Assembly (NCBI GenBank): GCA_015657535.1
Contig: JADHZB010001308.1
Span: 1,838-65,837 of the forward strand
Source of the DNA: Nephromyces sp. MM_2019
Taxonomy: Eukaryota > Apicomplexa > Aconoidasida > Nephromycida
Reading direction: 5' to 3'
DNA: 64,000 nt
Below, piece by piece: positions 25,401 through 37,508 of the stretch. How positions within the stretch are numbered: position 1 is the first letter of the stretch; the number at the start of each line of letters is the position of its first letter. A model generated the notes under the pieces. The model had not been told where the DNA came from and did no database searches. It saw nothing but the letters and a program-made list of their open reading frames with translations. The translations under genes and the position numbers were made by a program.

Positions 25401-28400
25401 TACATAAAATGCTTATAGCGGTAATAAGAGCTTATGGGAGTATGCTTTTCATAAAGTTACCCCCAAGAACCCGCGCAAAGCTTTCGAGATCAGTGCCGCT
25501 TTTGATGTTGAGTGTTGCTAAAGCAATTTTTCGTATACTGCAGTGTATCACCGTAACTACGCAAATATATATGCCATGTATACAAGAAGTGTACCGCTAA
25601 TGAACTAAATGAGCAGGAGATGGTTCCAATAGTATATATGAAGAAAATTTGGGGAGGAATTTTAGATCCTGCAACAATTTGATGAAATTCCTAGATAAAC
25701 AAGTATGCGGATGCTGCGCTGGCCTAATGAATTAACGATAATACAAGAAAACTTTTAAACAAGGTCAAAAACTTCATGTACGCAAGTTCATATTAAATTT
25801 GAAACTTTGAAAAAAAACAACAGTAAAATTATAAAGCAAGCATGATGAAATGCAGATCCTTAAAAACATAAAAGCAAGCTAGAGCGCTTCTTACATTCAT
25901 GTGTATAAAACTAATGCAAAAGCTAATTCAATTACATACAGCTAGCAAATAAACTTGATTCAACGCAAAAAGCAAAATTTGGTCCTTGAAAAGGGTATAC
26001 TAAGTTAATTGGTACAGAACAGCAGCTTACAGCTTTAACATTCAAGGAACCATCCTGAAAGTCCTGTCCTGAATCTCTTTCTGGCATCAACATTTTATAT
26101 TCCGAGGCTATATCAAATAAAAAGAAGCAGAAGCATATGAGATAGCGAAAAAAATCCTCGTGCGTGGCTTCATAATTGACTTTTTTGAACTTCTCGTGTA
26201 GATTATTCAGCTTTATACTCTCTACCTCTACCACTTCGCTTGCGGGCTAGACTGTAAACACAATTTATGCATGCTACGCAAGAGGATCCAAAAAAATAAT
26301 TGAAAAAAATCAAGTTTCACGGCAATCTCAAGCTATGTAAAAGCTGGGCAACTACCGAAGCGCTAATAACTACAAGGAGATTACCAAATACAACCAATTG
26401 CAACAGGAAAGGAAAAATTTACAAGCTGAAAAAATAAAAAAAAACTGCACCACTATATGCAGTTGCTCAACGATTGTGGTGCAGCACCTAAGGACTCATA
26501 AACAAAAAAAAGGGGAAAATTAAATTTGCGAAATGGATTTTGCTGTCCCAATTATGAAGTCATAGCCACACCCTCGCTAGTACCAGCAGTGGACAGCTAA
26601 TGCTAATAACGAAACGTCTCTATAAGTCGCTTCGAAACATAATACAAGGACATCTATCAAGCATGAATGAGTTTCTCGTACAAGGGGGAATATTTTTCTC
26701 AAAGTAAACCATTATTCCTGATGCAAACACCAGCAAAGCTTGTCTAGTTCATATTTTTACAGTGTATTCATAACATATTTGAAAACTAGGAGGACTTTTC
26801 GGGCTATATCCATTGAAACGGGGGAAAATGGACATCATGAAGTATACCACCGGTAACATATAGAGCGCGCAGTAGTCCCCACGGGAGTACCAATAACTAC
26901 GTACGATAAATTCTCACTAATTTTTACTCAAGACTAGTTACAGCCTGAGATGCACAATAACAGGTGATGATGCTCATATAAAACGAGACTTCTTATGCCG
27001 TGTAACCTGCATGAAGCTAGTATACATACTTAAAATGATCCTTCTAAGCGCACGAGCGTATCAACTAGAGCCAAGAGAAATCCTAGATTTGCATAAACTC
27101 TATGGTGTTAGAATTGCGGTAAACAGCTGATGAAGTACAATAGGCAACTTCAAGCTTAACAAATTGGGATAATTCAAAATTTTCGATAAACCTCATACCG
27201 GAAACTAAACTTGCGAACGCACTTTCTGTGGGTAAGATTAGGATGATGATACAACGTGCAATGAGCGAAAGGAAAACGCACGCCGTACGTGCTCCACGCT
27301 AGATATGCAGGTAACATATCTACCAAAGGGAGTTTTGCTTATTGATCCAGGGCAAACTGGAAATACTTCCACTTGGGAGGTTGGGCACACCCCTGAGTGT
27401 ACAAACTTACCTATAAACCAGAAAAGTTTAGTCTTGGAAACTCATTACAAGCGCTGGGGCTCCACAACCATGACTGGCATAATGACTGCTTTTATATGAT
27501 GCGCGAACCACATTTAAACAAAAAGTACATCAAGTTTGGACCCGAGACGTGATTATGCAATCTCTAGCCGGGTCAGCTAATGCTGCTGCTGGATGAAAAA
27601 TTAAACTATATGTCGTTAGGCTTTTAAGACTCATTTTTTATAAAATTAGAAGTAATAGAGATTTTACCCGGTTGAATTAGACATGCATCTGAAGCATAGA
27701 AGTCCACATAAGTAATCCATCATACTAACTCAGAACGAAGTCTAGACTTTTTTTTCAGTCCATGTACTGGCAGTCAACTAATTCCATAAGAGTTGCGGTG
27801 TAATCAAGCTGTCAAACCATACAATTCCGAGTTGCACAGTCTTTCGTGTGTAGCCAGACTGAATTACTTTCATCCCCGCTTTACTTGAACGATTCAGCGT
27901 CAAGAGCTATTTTAGAGGGCTACATACGATATTACTTTATATTTGGGGATATTAATAGAAAGATGCTAGTAATTGGTGGTATGCAGCAATATTTGAGTTT
28001 GTTTACCGTATTTCGGCGCTCGGAAAACATCGTAACTATGAAGCTAGCCATGAATGGGGCGTAATGAAGCTAGGCAAAATCTCTAGATTATGTGTGAAGT
28101 ATTTTTTTCCACCTCATAGGTGCTCCTTTTCTAAGAAGTGAATAGTCCTCACATTTAACAAACAACTCTCAAACACCAGAGATAATACATACAACTTGCG
28201 CGCCGCATTCACGTCACTTATTTACCTCTTAGAAGACATAGCCAACAGTTTGACAAAGTGTCTAAAATATAGACGGTAGCACTGAAAACTTCTTTTTGGA
28301 GAGTGCCTTTGGTAAAGAAAACCATAATCCCAATAACTCATAACGTAGGCTCCTTGCTATTAGTAAGCGACGCTACCGTCAATGTCCACAAGTTAATCAG

Positions 28401-28810
28401 AAGTAGGTTTCTGGAAGGATTGTTAACACCTTCAGCCGCTGTAGCGTTTGTGGTAGTAGTAGCAATAGTGATACAGTGGTTATCGGAATAATCGCTCCGA
28501 GTAACGCTCAATAGTGGCAATAAATGAGCCGGTTGTTTCACTGCAATATTAGTAGGAGCAGCTTAAAAAGCGAAATTGTGCATTCGTAAGTTTATTTCAA
28601 GAAAAAAGGGTATTATTGTAGGTAGTTCCACAAAGTTTAAAAAAAATATTTTCAGCAAATGCAACAGGTGGGCAAATATGCTGCCAGCATGCTTAAAAAA
28701 AAAGAGGTAACATCAGTCCCAGATGAGACTTGTGCTGCAATGACTTGATACCTTGCTACCATGGCCTCACGCATCAGCGAAGAACTTTTCAACAATGATG
28801 AATTATCCGC
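22491..28810 (-). CDS. Unknown multi-exon minus-strand gene with coiled-coil C-terminal part (partial model)
   Basis: Supported exons, 5' to 3' on the minus strand: 28810-28760 (ADNSSLLKSSSLMREAM), 28261-28226 (HFVKLLAMSSK), 26246-26031 (72 codons, including ATHEDFFRYLICFCFFLFDI, GTAAGC donor), 24911-24864 (LEHSLEVEFAAHLDTM), 24468-24435 (VLHSQTFIANS), 23737-23614 (IFVEDLVLRSIVSQVSKFSR), about 23377-23295 (KLLEQRIRLLKPLPLEILDI), 23251-23189 (NKNMRMKKKSEEEFRSMHTE) and 22626-22564 (EKLRQCNKELKDERAYLTNQ). The last two form a charged coiled-coil stretch. The end is either a 9-codon exon at 22520-22491 with stop TGA or a continuation into the exons below 21.5 kb. Phases agree for some neighbouring pairs but not all, so exons are missing or some boundaries are wrong; there may be two genes. 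I do not recognise the family. Possible 5' exons exist up to 30.6 kb. Confidence 0.45.
23009..23029 (+). repeat. Interstitial telomere-like repeat, 3 units
   Basis: There are exactly three tandem GGGTTTA units, the telomere unit of apicomplexans and plants. They lie inside a predicted minus-strand intron, so this is an interstitial copy and not a chromosome end. Confidence 0.9.
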
Positions 28811-30864
28811 CTGTAGGAAGCACGAGAGAAAATCTCTTTTTCTCATTAACTTGTCAAATCTCTGTGTAGGTTTGGCTCTCTTTTTATCGGATCAAAAGTT
28901 CAAATTTTATTGACAAAAACGTATGCAGCGTCGAATTGAGCACGAAACTTTCGGCGAAGGGCATTTTTTTTAAATTTCGAGATTCTTGCCAACATATCCC
29001 AATCCAGTCCCTACGAAAAGTCTTTCTTGCGAATACTGAACAATGCCTTACTATCTTTGATTATAAATAGTAGGAGGCTAAGTAAAAAACTATATCAAAG
29101 TGCGTCGAGACGAATTTTCCCAGCTTCGTGTCCTGATGCAGATACCTCATGTGATATCTTTCATATAAGTCAATAGCATCACTTTGATGCCTAATTAAAT
29201 GAAATTTTTTATTTTAAATCCATACGTCATAGGCCATTTTAAAGTATATAAAATCCATGAACTTAGGCTGGGCGCTAACAAAGACTTAGCCGCTGCATGG
29301 CTTGCAAAAATGCCTGTTCCAGCCAGATTACAATGTGTGCTCCATTATTGCATCAGTTTTATTTTGCCATTACTGCGGTTTTTGGCTGAGCAGTACAGGA
29401 ATTTATTATGGCAAAACAAAAATTCTACCTTTACACGCTGGTGTTTTAGCCTTAAGATAGTTGCCGCACATACTGGCGGTACAACAAATTTGCTGATACA
29501 GGTACCCCTCAGGGAAATTCCTGCACCTATCCATTTCATTCGTGTATACATCTAAATATCAAGGAATACTGTGTAAATCCTTATGCACATGAGGTGAATA
29601 TTAATAGTTTTTTTTTGATGATTTTCGCCGCACTTGCAAGGACTCATCCTTTGACGAAATATATTTTGTACGATGAACACACGGGTGGCGCGAAAGGAAG
29701 TTTCAATACCAAAAAATTTACAAAGAAGTGAAGGCACACTCCAAGCAGACAAGCGCGCAAAACAAAAAAATTTTATCTGAAACGCTTATCACTACACCGG
29801 AATTGCGCATGCAAAAAACTTAAAGGCGTGATCTTCGCTGCAGTACACAGGGAAACACCTGGCATACGACAAAATGTTAGCATGGCCTTACAATATCCAA
29901 GTGCCTCCTAAGAAAGAGAACGTTAGAAAGAGCCATTTCATCGGAAAACACCAGAACTATTGTTTTCATACGGAAGTACGCGCGAAGCATCTAAGAAGTA
30001 TTTCAAGAATATTATAGTAAACATGGTCCAAGCATAGATGCAACACTCAACCCTTTAATAAATCTATAAAAAAACTCACTCCTCCTTGAAAACTATACAC
30101 CAGAAAAGCCTAACTTCTGCAATCACTATTCATTTTAAATTCCCACGCGATTAGCTTTTAAGTTGCCACAAAAAATTAAAGGTCAGCTTTGCCGCTTCAA
30201 ATATTTTGCTTCCGTTTCCTGGCATAGAACTGTACCTACTATATTTCAAGTCAATCGGAAGTTTACTTCCTTTTCAAAAAAGCATTCTTGCATGCTTGCA
30301 ATCCTTCCAATGTTTTGATGCTTTGAATTGGATTTTCACACACAAAATTCTTTTCAATAAAATTTCATGCATGCTAATACTGTCTGCAGAACAATGGGTC
30401 CCCAGGAACTACGGTAGTAAAACCCAATCTTCATTATTACCAGCAACTGGCAATGACCAACAGCACATCTACGCTTGACATTTCACTTAAGTTAGAGCAC
30501 AATACCAACTAAAGCAAGCTTTCTCCACGGAGCAAACCGTACAAACACCAAACACCTGGGATGCACGCATGCGACATGCTAGAATAGTTTCACCTGTAAA
30601 AACTCACCAATGTAACACGCAGCATTGATGAATACTGAATAAGTTGCACTAATTTGTTCAAGTTCAAAAATTTTCAAATAATCTAAGGCATACTAAAATA
30701 TGCTCCAGTCAGATATTGGTGTACAAAAATTTCTGAAAAAAATTAATTAGATTTCATCATTGCAACAGCATAGGCATCATCCTGCATGCGACACCGTATT
30801 AACGCCAGGCCTGGGATCTCAAGTACATGGCTTCATTAAGAGAAAACAAGGCATACAGCAGCTA
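28811..30864. other. Region between RPB7 and the minus-strand coiled-coil gene
   Basis: The plus strand is A-rich, as expected for minus-strand introns. Possible minus-strand exons with acceptable splice sites occur near 30.64-30.61 kb (donor GTGAGT), 30.11-30.08 kb (donor GTGAGT) and 29.93-29.91 kb (TTTCTTAG acceptor, GTAAGG donor). They are too short to assign and may be 5' exons of the downstream gene. Confidence 0.3.
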
Positions 30865-33476
30865 CTAGTCTCCGAATTCTAAATATGATGCCTCGTCGCC
30901 TTCGACAGGACCTAAGAAATCTCCATCAATAGTTCCAACAGCAAACATATTATTTTGCCCAAATTGAACACCCTGAAGTTTCAACCTCACATCGCTCTGA
31001 GGATGTATCACTGAGTCTGAGTCAGAGAAACTAGGCAATGTCCCCTCTTCAGAGTACGTAAAGCCGGCTGGCATAGTGGCTCGGCTCACAAACACTTTCA
31101 AAGGACCACATTGCACAAAAAATCCAAGTCTGTTGACATCCGTAACAACGCCTTCGAGCACCTGATAACAAGTCAATGCATATTATGCAGAAGGAATATT
31201 AGATTATGGTGAAGCGAAGACTATTTTCTAAAATTGCTACGGAAAGACAATTGGAAACAAGCAGCAAAAAAAATAGCGCAAGAAGCAGAAGAAAGCTAAC
31301 AAAAAAAAGACATAACTGCATACAGACATCGCTAAAGATATGGTACAAGTAATAAATAGGATAGAGCATAAATGTTGAACGGCATAATGGAGGGACCTTA
31401 TTTGGGCTATAGCAATTAAGAGCCAAATATATCAAGTCTGCCATTAGAAAAAAATAATAACTCATACCAAGGAGAAAAAAAATTCAATGCGACAAGTTTT
31501 TTTCCTTAAAAAAACCAAGGCTCAAACACACACAAAAATTAAGCTAAACTTTAAGACTAAGGCAGTATAAATTCCTCTCCATCCCCTTGTCAGACTATGT
31601 ACATATGCTCATAAACTAGTGGCAAAACAAGAAACATGCAAATAGCCAGTGCCATATAAATTGAAACTAGCAAGCAATAAGTCGAAAAAAAAATACAAAG
31701 CTCCAAACAATAAGAACAAGTGGTAGCATACTCATCCTATTACAGTTTCAATTTGGTACCGTGAAGCAAATATGGTAAGCAAGGCTACTAAAAATAGAGG
31801 TATGCACTATAAAGCAAACACGAGAGGGGTACTGAAGCAAAACTGCTACTTCTATTGTGAAAGATGAAAGTTTTCATTGATCATACCAAGCATTTCAAGC
31901 AACAAAGTTTTACCAATCTCTTTACAAATAATCATAGCAGGAAAATATATAGAAAAACTACAGGACTGAGAATCAACTGAAAATCGCATGCCACAAAAAG
32001 ACCTGATATACAACCAGTTAACATCAAAATCATGCTCTCACAAAGCATACGCCAGTACAACACACAAGTTTCCACAAATTTACTGTGAAATTGCAGCCAA
32101 AATATGTATATTCATAATGTGTTGGAAAAAGCTGCAGTACATTAGATTGCAAGATACAGGGCCACAACTCAGCTCATAAAGTGCCTTCATTTGATTTTAA
32201 AACCATATTTTTCCGCTTTTTGCTAAAAGAAAGAGTACGATAGATATTCAATCAAATCTGCTAAATATAGATGTTCTATCCTAAAATGCCAGATATGCAA
32301 AAGGTATCGCACAAGTTTATCCAGTGTACAGCTGGAAGTTTTTCATCAGAAGAAACAGTGACGCAGTTCACATAAAAAAATAAATCTCCTATAGTGTTAC
32401 AAGTACGGGAAGAGTCAAATGGGCATGAAAGTATAAAATGTGAAAAAAAACTGAAAGCTTAGAGTAAGAAGCTACTATACCGATAACTCTAATTCTATCC
32501 CTCACTGCAAAACTAATCTTTATCCTAAAAGCATTGCCGTAAAATCATAGTTAGTTTCGTGAGCCTTAGATATACATTCAAGAAGCCGTCATCTATATTA
32601 TCTTTGCTCCTATTTCGTGTATATTTACGATGCTATAGCAATCTTTAATCCCTTCCGTAAGATTCAAAAAAGAATGTGGAACTCTTTATTTTCACTTTAT
32701 TGATGAAAAGACAGACATCTGTCTTATAAAAATCTAGAAGCTAGGCTAGGCACTCAATGATAGAATCTCCAGAAAAATGCTGAACCTCAGAAAATTATGT
32801 CACTAGCTTATTCTTCTTCATATTTTGCTGATTATTCTTCTTTTCCTGATTATCCTTCTTCCACTTCTACTTATTCTCCATCTACTTCTTCTCCATCTCC
32901 TTATCCTTCTTCTTCTTCTTCATCTTTGCCTCATTTTTATGTCTCTACCTTAAATATTTGAAGCACCATTACATGATACCCTCCACAATACATTCTGCAT
33001 CTTCTCGTAACTTAAATTTGACGGCTTCAAAACTACATAGACAAAACCAGAGTTGCTGTCGCTAAGTAATTGCGCATACTTCCTCAGAAAACGCGTTTCT
33101 TGACTTTTTAAATGATGTTTCTCAGTCTAACGTCTCATCTGTGGTGCTGAGATATATGAATGTTTTCAAAGGAGATGAAAATTTCTTAAACTTATCCTAA
33201 GCTTTTTAATAAGGCAGTCACTCTCACCTCGTCCTTGAAGGGCCGAAAGACAATAGCCTCATATTGGACCGGTACAATCACCATACCAGTACCATCTTGA
33301 ATTCTTCCAGGTTCACGGTGAAGCAGTCGCACAACACACACAGTGTATCCACACTCTGCGTTACAGCTTCCCTCCACTTCTCGTTGTAAAATCTCAAAAA
33401 CATACTGCATGTAATTAGGGCCCAATTGGCTTGGCTTAACGCTAATGTTCTTCCATTGATTAACAACAAAATACAT
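30865..33476 (-). CDS. RPB7: DNA-directed RNA polymerase II subunit RPB7, two exons
   Basis: RPB7 pairs with RPB4 to form the stalk of RNA polymerase II, which binds nascent RNA. Exon 1 runs 33476-33228. It starts at an ATG giving MYFVVNQW, matching the family's usual N-terminus, and holds the tip domain including QREVEGSCNAECGYTVCVV and YEAIVFRPFKDE. Exon 2 (31161-30865, stop TAG) holds the S1/OB domain, with VLEGVVTDVNRLGFFVQCGP, the DVRLKLQGVQFG strand and FAVGTIDGDFLGP. Donor GTGAGA and acceptor TTATCAG are in phase 0, and the junction restores the family sequence FKDE-VLEGVV. The predicted length is 181 residues, near the usual 170-175, with a slightly longer acidic C-terminus. The intron is about 2.07 kb. 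Upstream, an open frame continues beyond the chosen ATG by 16 codons, but the family alignment favours the inner Met. Confidence 0.95.
32811..32932 (-). repeat. Purine triplet (GAA/GGA-type) tract in the RPB7 intron
   Basis: The plus strand is almost all C and T, with repeated TTC, TCC and ATC triplets; read on the transcribed minus strand it is a GAA/GAG/GAT-rich tract. It lies in the middle of the single RPB7 intron. The frame with most Lys codons hits stops, so it is better seen as a simple-sequence tract, possibly a splicing-enhancer-like element, than as an exon. Confidence 0.8.
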
Positions 33477-33861
33477 TATGTATAGCGGCAGAATTTTGCG
33501 TGCTATGCTATTTGCTACATCCACACACAGGCAGGCTTGCGTATTCTAAAAGCAACTATGGAAAGAGGATCATTATTCGTAAAAACTTCAGAATCAGCTC
33601 TAGAGATTAAGTATCTATTGAATGCATGAAACGAAAGGCCATCGCCCGCGCAAGATGAAAGCGCTCATAGATAGGTGTTTGCAACATAACTAGTTTGAAG
33701 ATTTCGCACCTAAAACTAAAGAAGGATAACGTCTGCTATTTCATATAGTTATACTTTAAAATAGTACAAACTATTTTATTGACATAGCCAAATGGGCTCA
33801 ATAGCGGAATGCAAGAACAAAAATCTCCTCAGTTGCTCCCTTATTACCCAGGAATAGAAAT

Positions 33862-35013
33862 TTAAAAAAAGAGTCCCTGAGAATTGCCAAGAAGCACCAA
33901 ATTGGCAATAAAAGGCGCCAAATACAGAATCATCTTTTCATATCCTGAAGGAGAAAGCACCACAGCTGGTATTATGGAATATAAAAAAAATAGAATTGTC
34001 AAAATACGTACTCTAAACGGAAAGAACCGGCCAAAAAAATTGGTTTCTTGTGAAAAATTTTCATCATGAGTTGGAGGGGGCTGAGAAGGAGGAAACATAT
34101 CAACCCTTTCTCCTAAAACATCCTGTTTGAAATTCAATATCATTGCATGCGTAATACATCTGCTTTTCGCTAGGACTATATTTATTTTGGGCAGGAGAGT
34201 GCTGAAAGCTCAGACTGCCATTAGCTACACAATATTCGCAGCATAGCAAACGTTAGAGCTATAAAAAAAGGTAAGTGCTGCAAAAATTTTAGACCTGAAT
34301 TTCCCAGAGATATTTTGCAAAAATAATTGTGTATTCTAAACACTCACGCCAAGAAAACTTATAGGCGACTTCAAAAAATGTTTCTTAGTTGAGAATCCAT
34401 TCAAAAAATCAAAGATAAAGTAGCCCTAATGCCTCAATCTTTGCGCCACAGAGTCATTGATACCTTTATAAGCAAAGAAAGCGTGTGAAACTGAAAGATC
34501 CAGAATTGATGGCCTTTGCAATGACACAGTTGGCTACTCAAAAAAAGCATGAGCTGTTGCTTGCAGGTTGAATTTCAGCACTAAATTTTTACTCCAAAAA
34601 ACATGGTACAGGAATTGATGCATCAATCTTTAGTCGATAAAAAATAGCGGCGACAGGGGCACGTTGTAATATACTATAGAGACATGACATTAAGCAGTCA
34701 AGTGTCAAACCTATATCACAAAAAAGCAAAATAGTTCATTGCCCCTACAAATTACGAGTAACGCTCTTATGCAAGGTCGAAATTTTCCCATGAAAGACTT
34801 TATGATGAGCGAGTGAAAATTTCAGCCTAGACCGCAGTAAAAAGTGCCAACTTCGAAGAACGGAGAACAAGGAGGTTGAGAAGCCAATACTGCAAAACTT
34901 ACTTTTGCATGGCCAACGGCATAGAGCGTTTGAACTTTTAATATTCTGTTTTCGGCTGCCAAAGTCATGTTATACTTTATAAAAGTCAAAACTTCGGTTG
35001 CTCGATCCTTCAT
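33862..35013 (-). CDS. Small two-helix membrane protein, possibly Vma21-like
   Basis: Two exons join in phase 0: 35013-34903 (starts at ATG, donor GTAAGT) and 34122-33862 (acceptor TTTCAAACAG, stop TAA), giving 123 residues. The C-terminal half has two hydrophobic segments, VRILTILFFLYSIIPAVVL and MILYLAPFIANLVLLG, separated by about ten residues. Vma21, the ER chaperone for assembly of the V-ATPase proton ring, has the same layout: a Pro at the end of helix 1 and a small-residue/Asn-Val-Leu pattern in helix 2. That is a resemblance, not proof. No clear dilysine retrieval signal ends the protein, and a cytosolic C-terminal tail is lacking, which is unusual for Vma21. The gene is 385 bp upstream of RPB7 in the same direction. 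The exon model is more certain than the family. Confidence 0.45.
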
Positions 35014-36293
35014 ATGTTAAATCACTTCATATTCAAACCACTTAAGAACTGCTCAAAACAAGCGGGGCCGCAGTATATTAACTCTGAGCGCCACATTAAA
35101 TCAACTTCAGGCTTGCTTTGAAGTGGCGACGTGAGGCAGCCTTATGGGCATATCACAACTCTAACAAAATCACAAAGAAAACTAGAAAAACCAAAAAAAC
35201 AAAGACACCCTGCAAGAAAAATTGATTGATTAGCCCATTGAAAGGTGTAGCGGATCCTGTACAGTGTCATGAAAGCACCTTATGAAATTTGAGTGTCACG
35301 CCCTTGCGTAATACAAATAAAACCAGAATTACAGAGAGCTTGAGCGGCGATTGCCGCGAGGAGACGGCTTCAAAGTAGCATTAAAAGACCCAGCGAAGAG
35401 CGAGAAGTAATGTGATGGGTAGATCAGGGTTATTCCCACCTTATTTACCCAAAGGACTTATATTCTTCAAAAAGGTAGGGTCAACAACAGCTTCATATGA
35501 CAGCAACACTCCACCTCTGAGATATATATCGAGAAAAGACAAGCACGAGTGAAATGAGGCTTTCGGTCGCGCCGTATGTAAGATTGCCCGCCGCAAGGCT
35601 CATTGAGAGTATATCTTCAAAGAAGCTATTTTATTTTTCCAATAATGCGTTTAACACCCTCGAGGGGTGTAGTAAGAATGCTCTCACCTCTCTACCAGTA
35701 AGAGGTAGTCCAAGGTAATTGGACAAGCTCGCGTTCAATGGCCGCAAAGGCCTCAGTGGGTCGCTGAACCAACTTGCCTACGCCCTTTGTGTGTGACCCT
35801 GCATCATTCAGTATAACCGTCCTTACTTATCCCGAAGAAATTTCATTTTTCATTTTAAACAAGTGTTCTGCCTGACAATATAGCCTGGCTGGTAATAAAT
35901 TGCCTTTTTGTTTTTTTTTTTAATTTGTGACGAAAATATTATGCTATTAAGGTAAATGCTTCAATTTTGTTATTACCCTGCGTAAAATGGAGTAATTGCT
36001 GGCTTTTAGGGAGATCCGTAAGGTTGTGGATAGAAAAAGCACTACCTGCTCAATGGAACATAATGGAAGCATACGTTATGGAAACCGCATTACCCAAACT
36101 GGGTACTGAATTACGCAACTCGGAAAGCATTTACTGTCTCCCACTGGTTGTCTTCATGTATTATGCAGCCCTCCGCTTGTTGAGAAACGTATCGCATGTC
36201 GATTTTTGGATACGAGACACTTGTTGCGCATGAATTAGTCTTTTGAAAGTAACATATAGGATATGATAAAGCGCAGGCTTTAAGCAGTATCAT
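35014..36293. other. Intergenic region between divergent genes
   Basis: Minus-strand genes lie to the left and plus-strand ORFs to the right, so this should hold promoters in both directions. It is less AT-rich than the flanks and contains the hairpin cluster near 35.7 kb. No coding exon is convincing. Confidence 0.45.
35654..35752. ncRNA. Candidate structured RNA: four small hairpins in 100 bp
   Basis: Four perfect stems follow each other: 35654-35670 (ACACCC/GGGTGT), 35692-35708 (CTACC/GGTAG), 35708-35724 (GTCCAA/TTGGAC) and 35740-35752 (GGCC/GGCC), with loops of 5 to 7 bases. The region is GC-richer than its flanks and non-coding. I do not recognise a known RNA family, and the strand is unknown. 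It may be a structured RNA gene or regulatory DNA, or it may be chance. Confidence 0.25.
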
Positions 36294-36476
36294 ATGGCAG
36301 AGGATGCTGCTAGCCTGGAGCTTTTGTATCCTTTTATGTGGAGGTATTCTCTTCCACTATTAGGTCATCATAATTTTGCTCCTCCAAAGTATCCTGCAAT
36401 TCCGAACCGTGGAAATTATCCACAAATCATGAAAAATATTTCTGCTGGACTGCTATTTTCGGCTGCTCTTAAATGA
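36294..36476 (+). CDS. Small ORF, 60 aa, unknown
   Basis: This ATG-started ORF encodes a plausible small protein (MAEDAASLELLYPFMWRYS and onward, ending NISAGLLFSAALK) with Pro/Tyr-rich middle and a short hydrophobic C-terminus. It is followed by a second ATG ORF at 36473 with a signal-peptide-like start (MKLRLIFFFLAFISTVFG). No splice partner is clear for either. The amino-acid make-up is less biased than in random AT-rich frames, and the position at the start of a T-rich, plus-strand-like domain fits a real gene. I do not recognise the family; size and hydrophobicity would suit a small mitochondrial membrane protein, but that is a guess. Confidence 0.35.
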   Translation: MAEDAASLELLYPFMWRYSLPLLGHHNFAPPKYPAIPNRGNYPQIMKNISAGLLFSAALK

Positions 36477-37109
36477 AACTTCGACTTATTTTTTTTTTTT
36501 TGGCTTTTATCTCCACGGTTTTTGGAAAATTCACTCCTTTCCAAACAGATATTGCCGGACTGCATATACCGAATGAGATACAATAGTTTCTTCTTTGGCA
36601 GACAGAAAAAAATTGATTGGGTAGGTTTTGCTGCCCTCATTTTTAGCCTGGAATACATTACATCTTTGTGTCATTCTATCGACAAGTACCTGCTTAAAAT
36701 GAGAACTCTTTAAATGGATTAAATGTCCCTTTCATCCTCAGAAATGCGCGTATCCATTATTTCTCGCTTTATTTTTATTTTTTGACTACGAATATTTAAC
36801 CTTAATGCTGCTTTTTGCTTTGCTATTTCACACTTTACGAAGGTAATTTTTTGCCTAATGAAGCGCTCCTACCCAGTTGATATATATTGCTAGTAGGGTA
36901 TAGTATTACAAGATTCCTATTGACATGAGGAATCACCACTTCCCAGTAATTTATGACATTTCTGTTATAAAACCAACGGTACCACCAACAAATTTGCCTT
37001 CTAAAATCATACTGATTTTCTTCCTCCAGGTGATTTATCCATGTAAAAAAATTTTCTGCGATTTTTTCAAGGTTTTCCCATAATTTTGACGGCCATCCTC
37101 ATAGAATCG

Positions 37110-37508
37110 ATGGGAGAAGTTTTTATAACATGGATAAGTTTGCTCTTAACTATTTCAGTGCTTTTTTTTTCGTTGGGTTCCCCCTGCTGCAGCCTTACTT
37201 ATCACACAGGAATATTACATTCCCTAAGCCATGAGCAAGCTGTTCGCTGCAAGAATTACGCGGGATATCTGGTTCACGCCTCAAGTAAATGCAAGGAAGC
37301 ATCTAGGATACCGAGTATTATACGATTCTCGAGAAGAAATTTTAATGTGCTTAGCAATAGGTATGGTTGGAATGTTTCCTGCAGCAATGCAAAGAGTGTA
37401 AATAGCACAAGTATAAAGATTTATAAGCATTTTTCTTCGAGAATACTGAAACCCTGGGTCAGGGCAGATTTCAGACATGCTTTTTCAGATAAAATTTTTG
37501 TACGTTAG
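37110..37508 (+). CDS. ORF with plastid-type bipartite leader, possible first exon of the TruA gene
   Basis: The ATG-started frame opens with a signal-peptide-like stretch (EVFITWISLLLTISVLFFSL), then a Cys/Ser-containing cleavage-like region. After that come about 90 residues rich in Ser, Asn, His, Lys and Arg and poor in acidic residues. This is the layout of apicoplast bipartite leaders. A donor GTATGG at 37361 leaves phase 2, which matches the phase-2 start of the TruA exon at 39172. If used, exon 37110-37360 would supply a targeting leader to that enzyme. Otherwise the frame runs on to a TAG at 37506-37508 as an independent 132-residue ORF. Both readings are inference. Confidence 0.4.
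   Translation: MGEVFITWISLLLTISVLFFSLGSPCCSLTYHTGILHSLSHEQAVRCKNYAGYLVHASSKCKEASRIPSIIRFSRRNFNVLSNRYGWNVSCSNAKSVNSTSIKIYKHFSSRILKPWVRADFRHAFSDKIFVR

Noticed and set aside
27305..27499. 64-aa ORF
   Set aside because: It lies on the plus strand in a region of minus-strand skew, with no splice signals or recognisable pattern.
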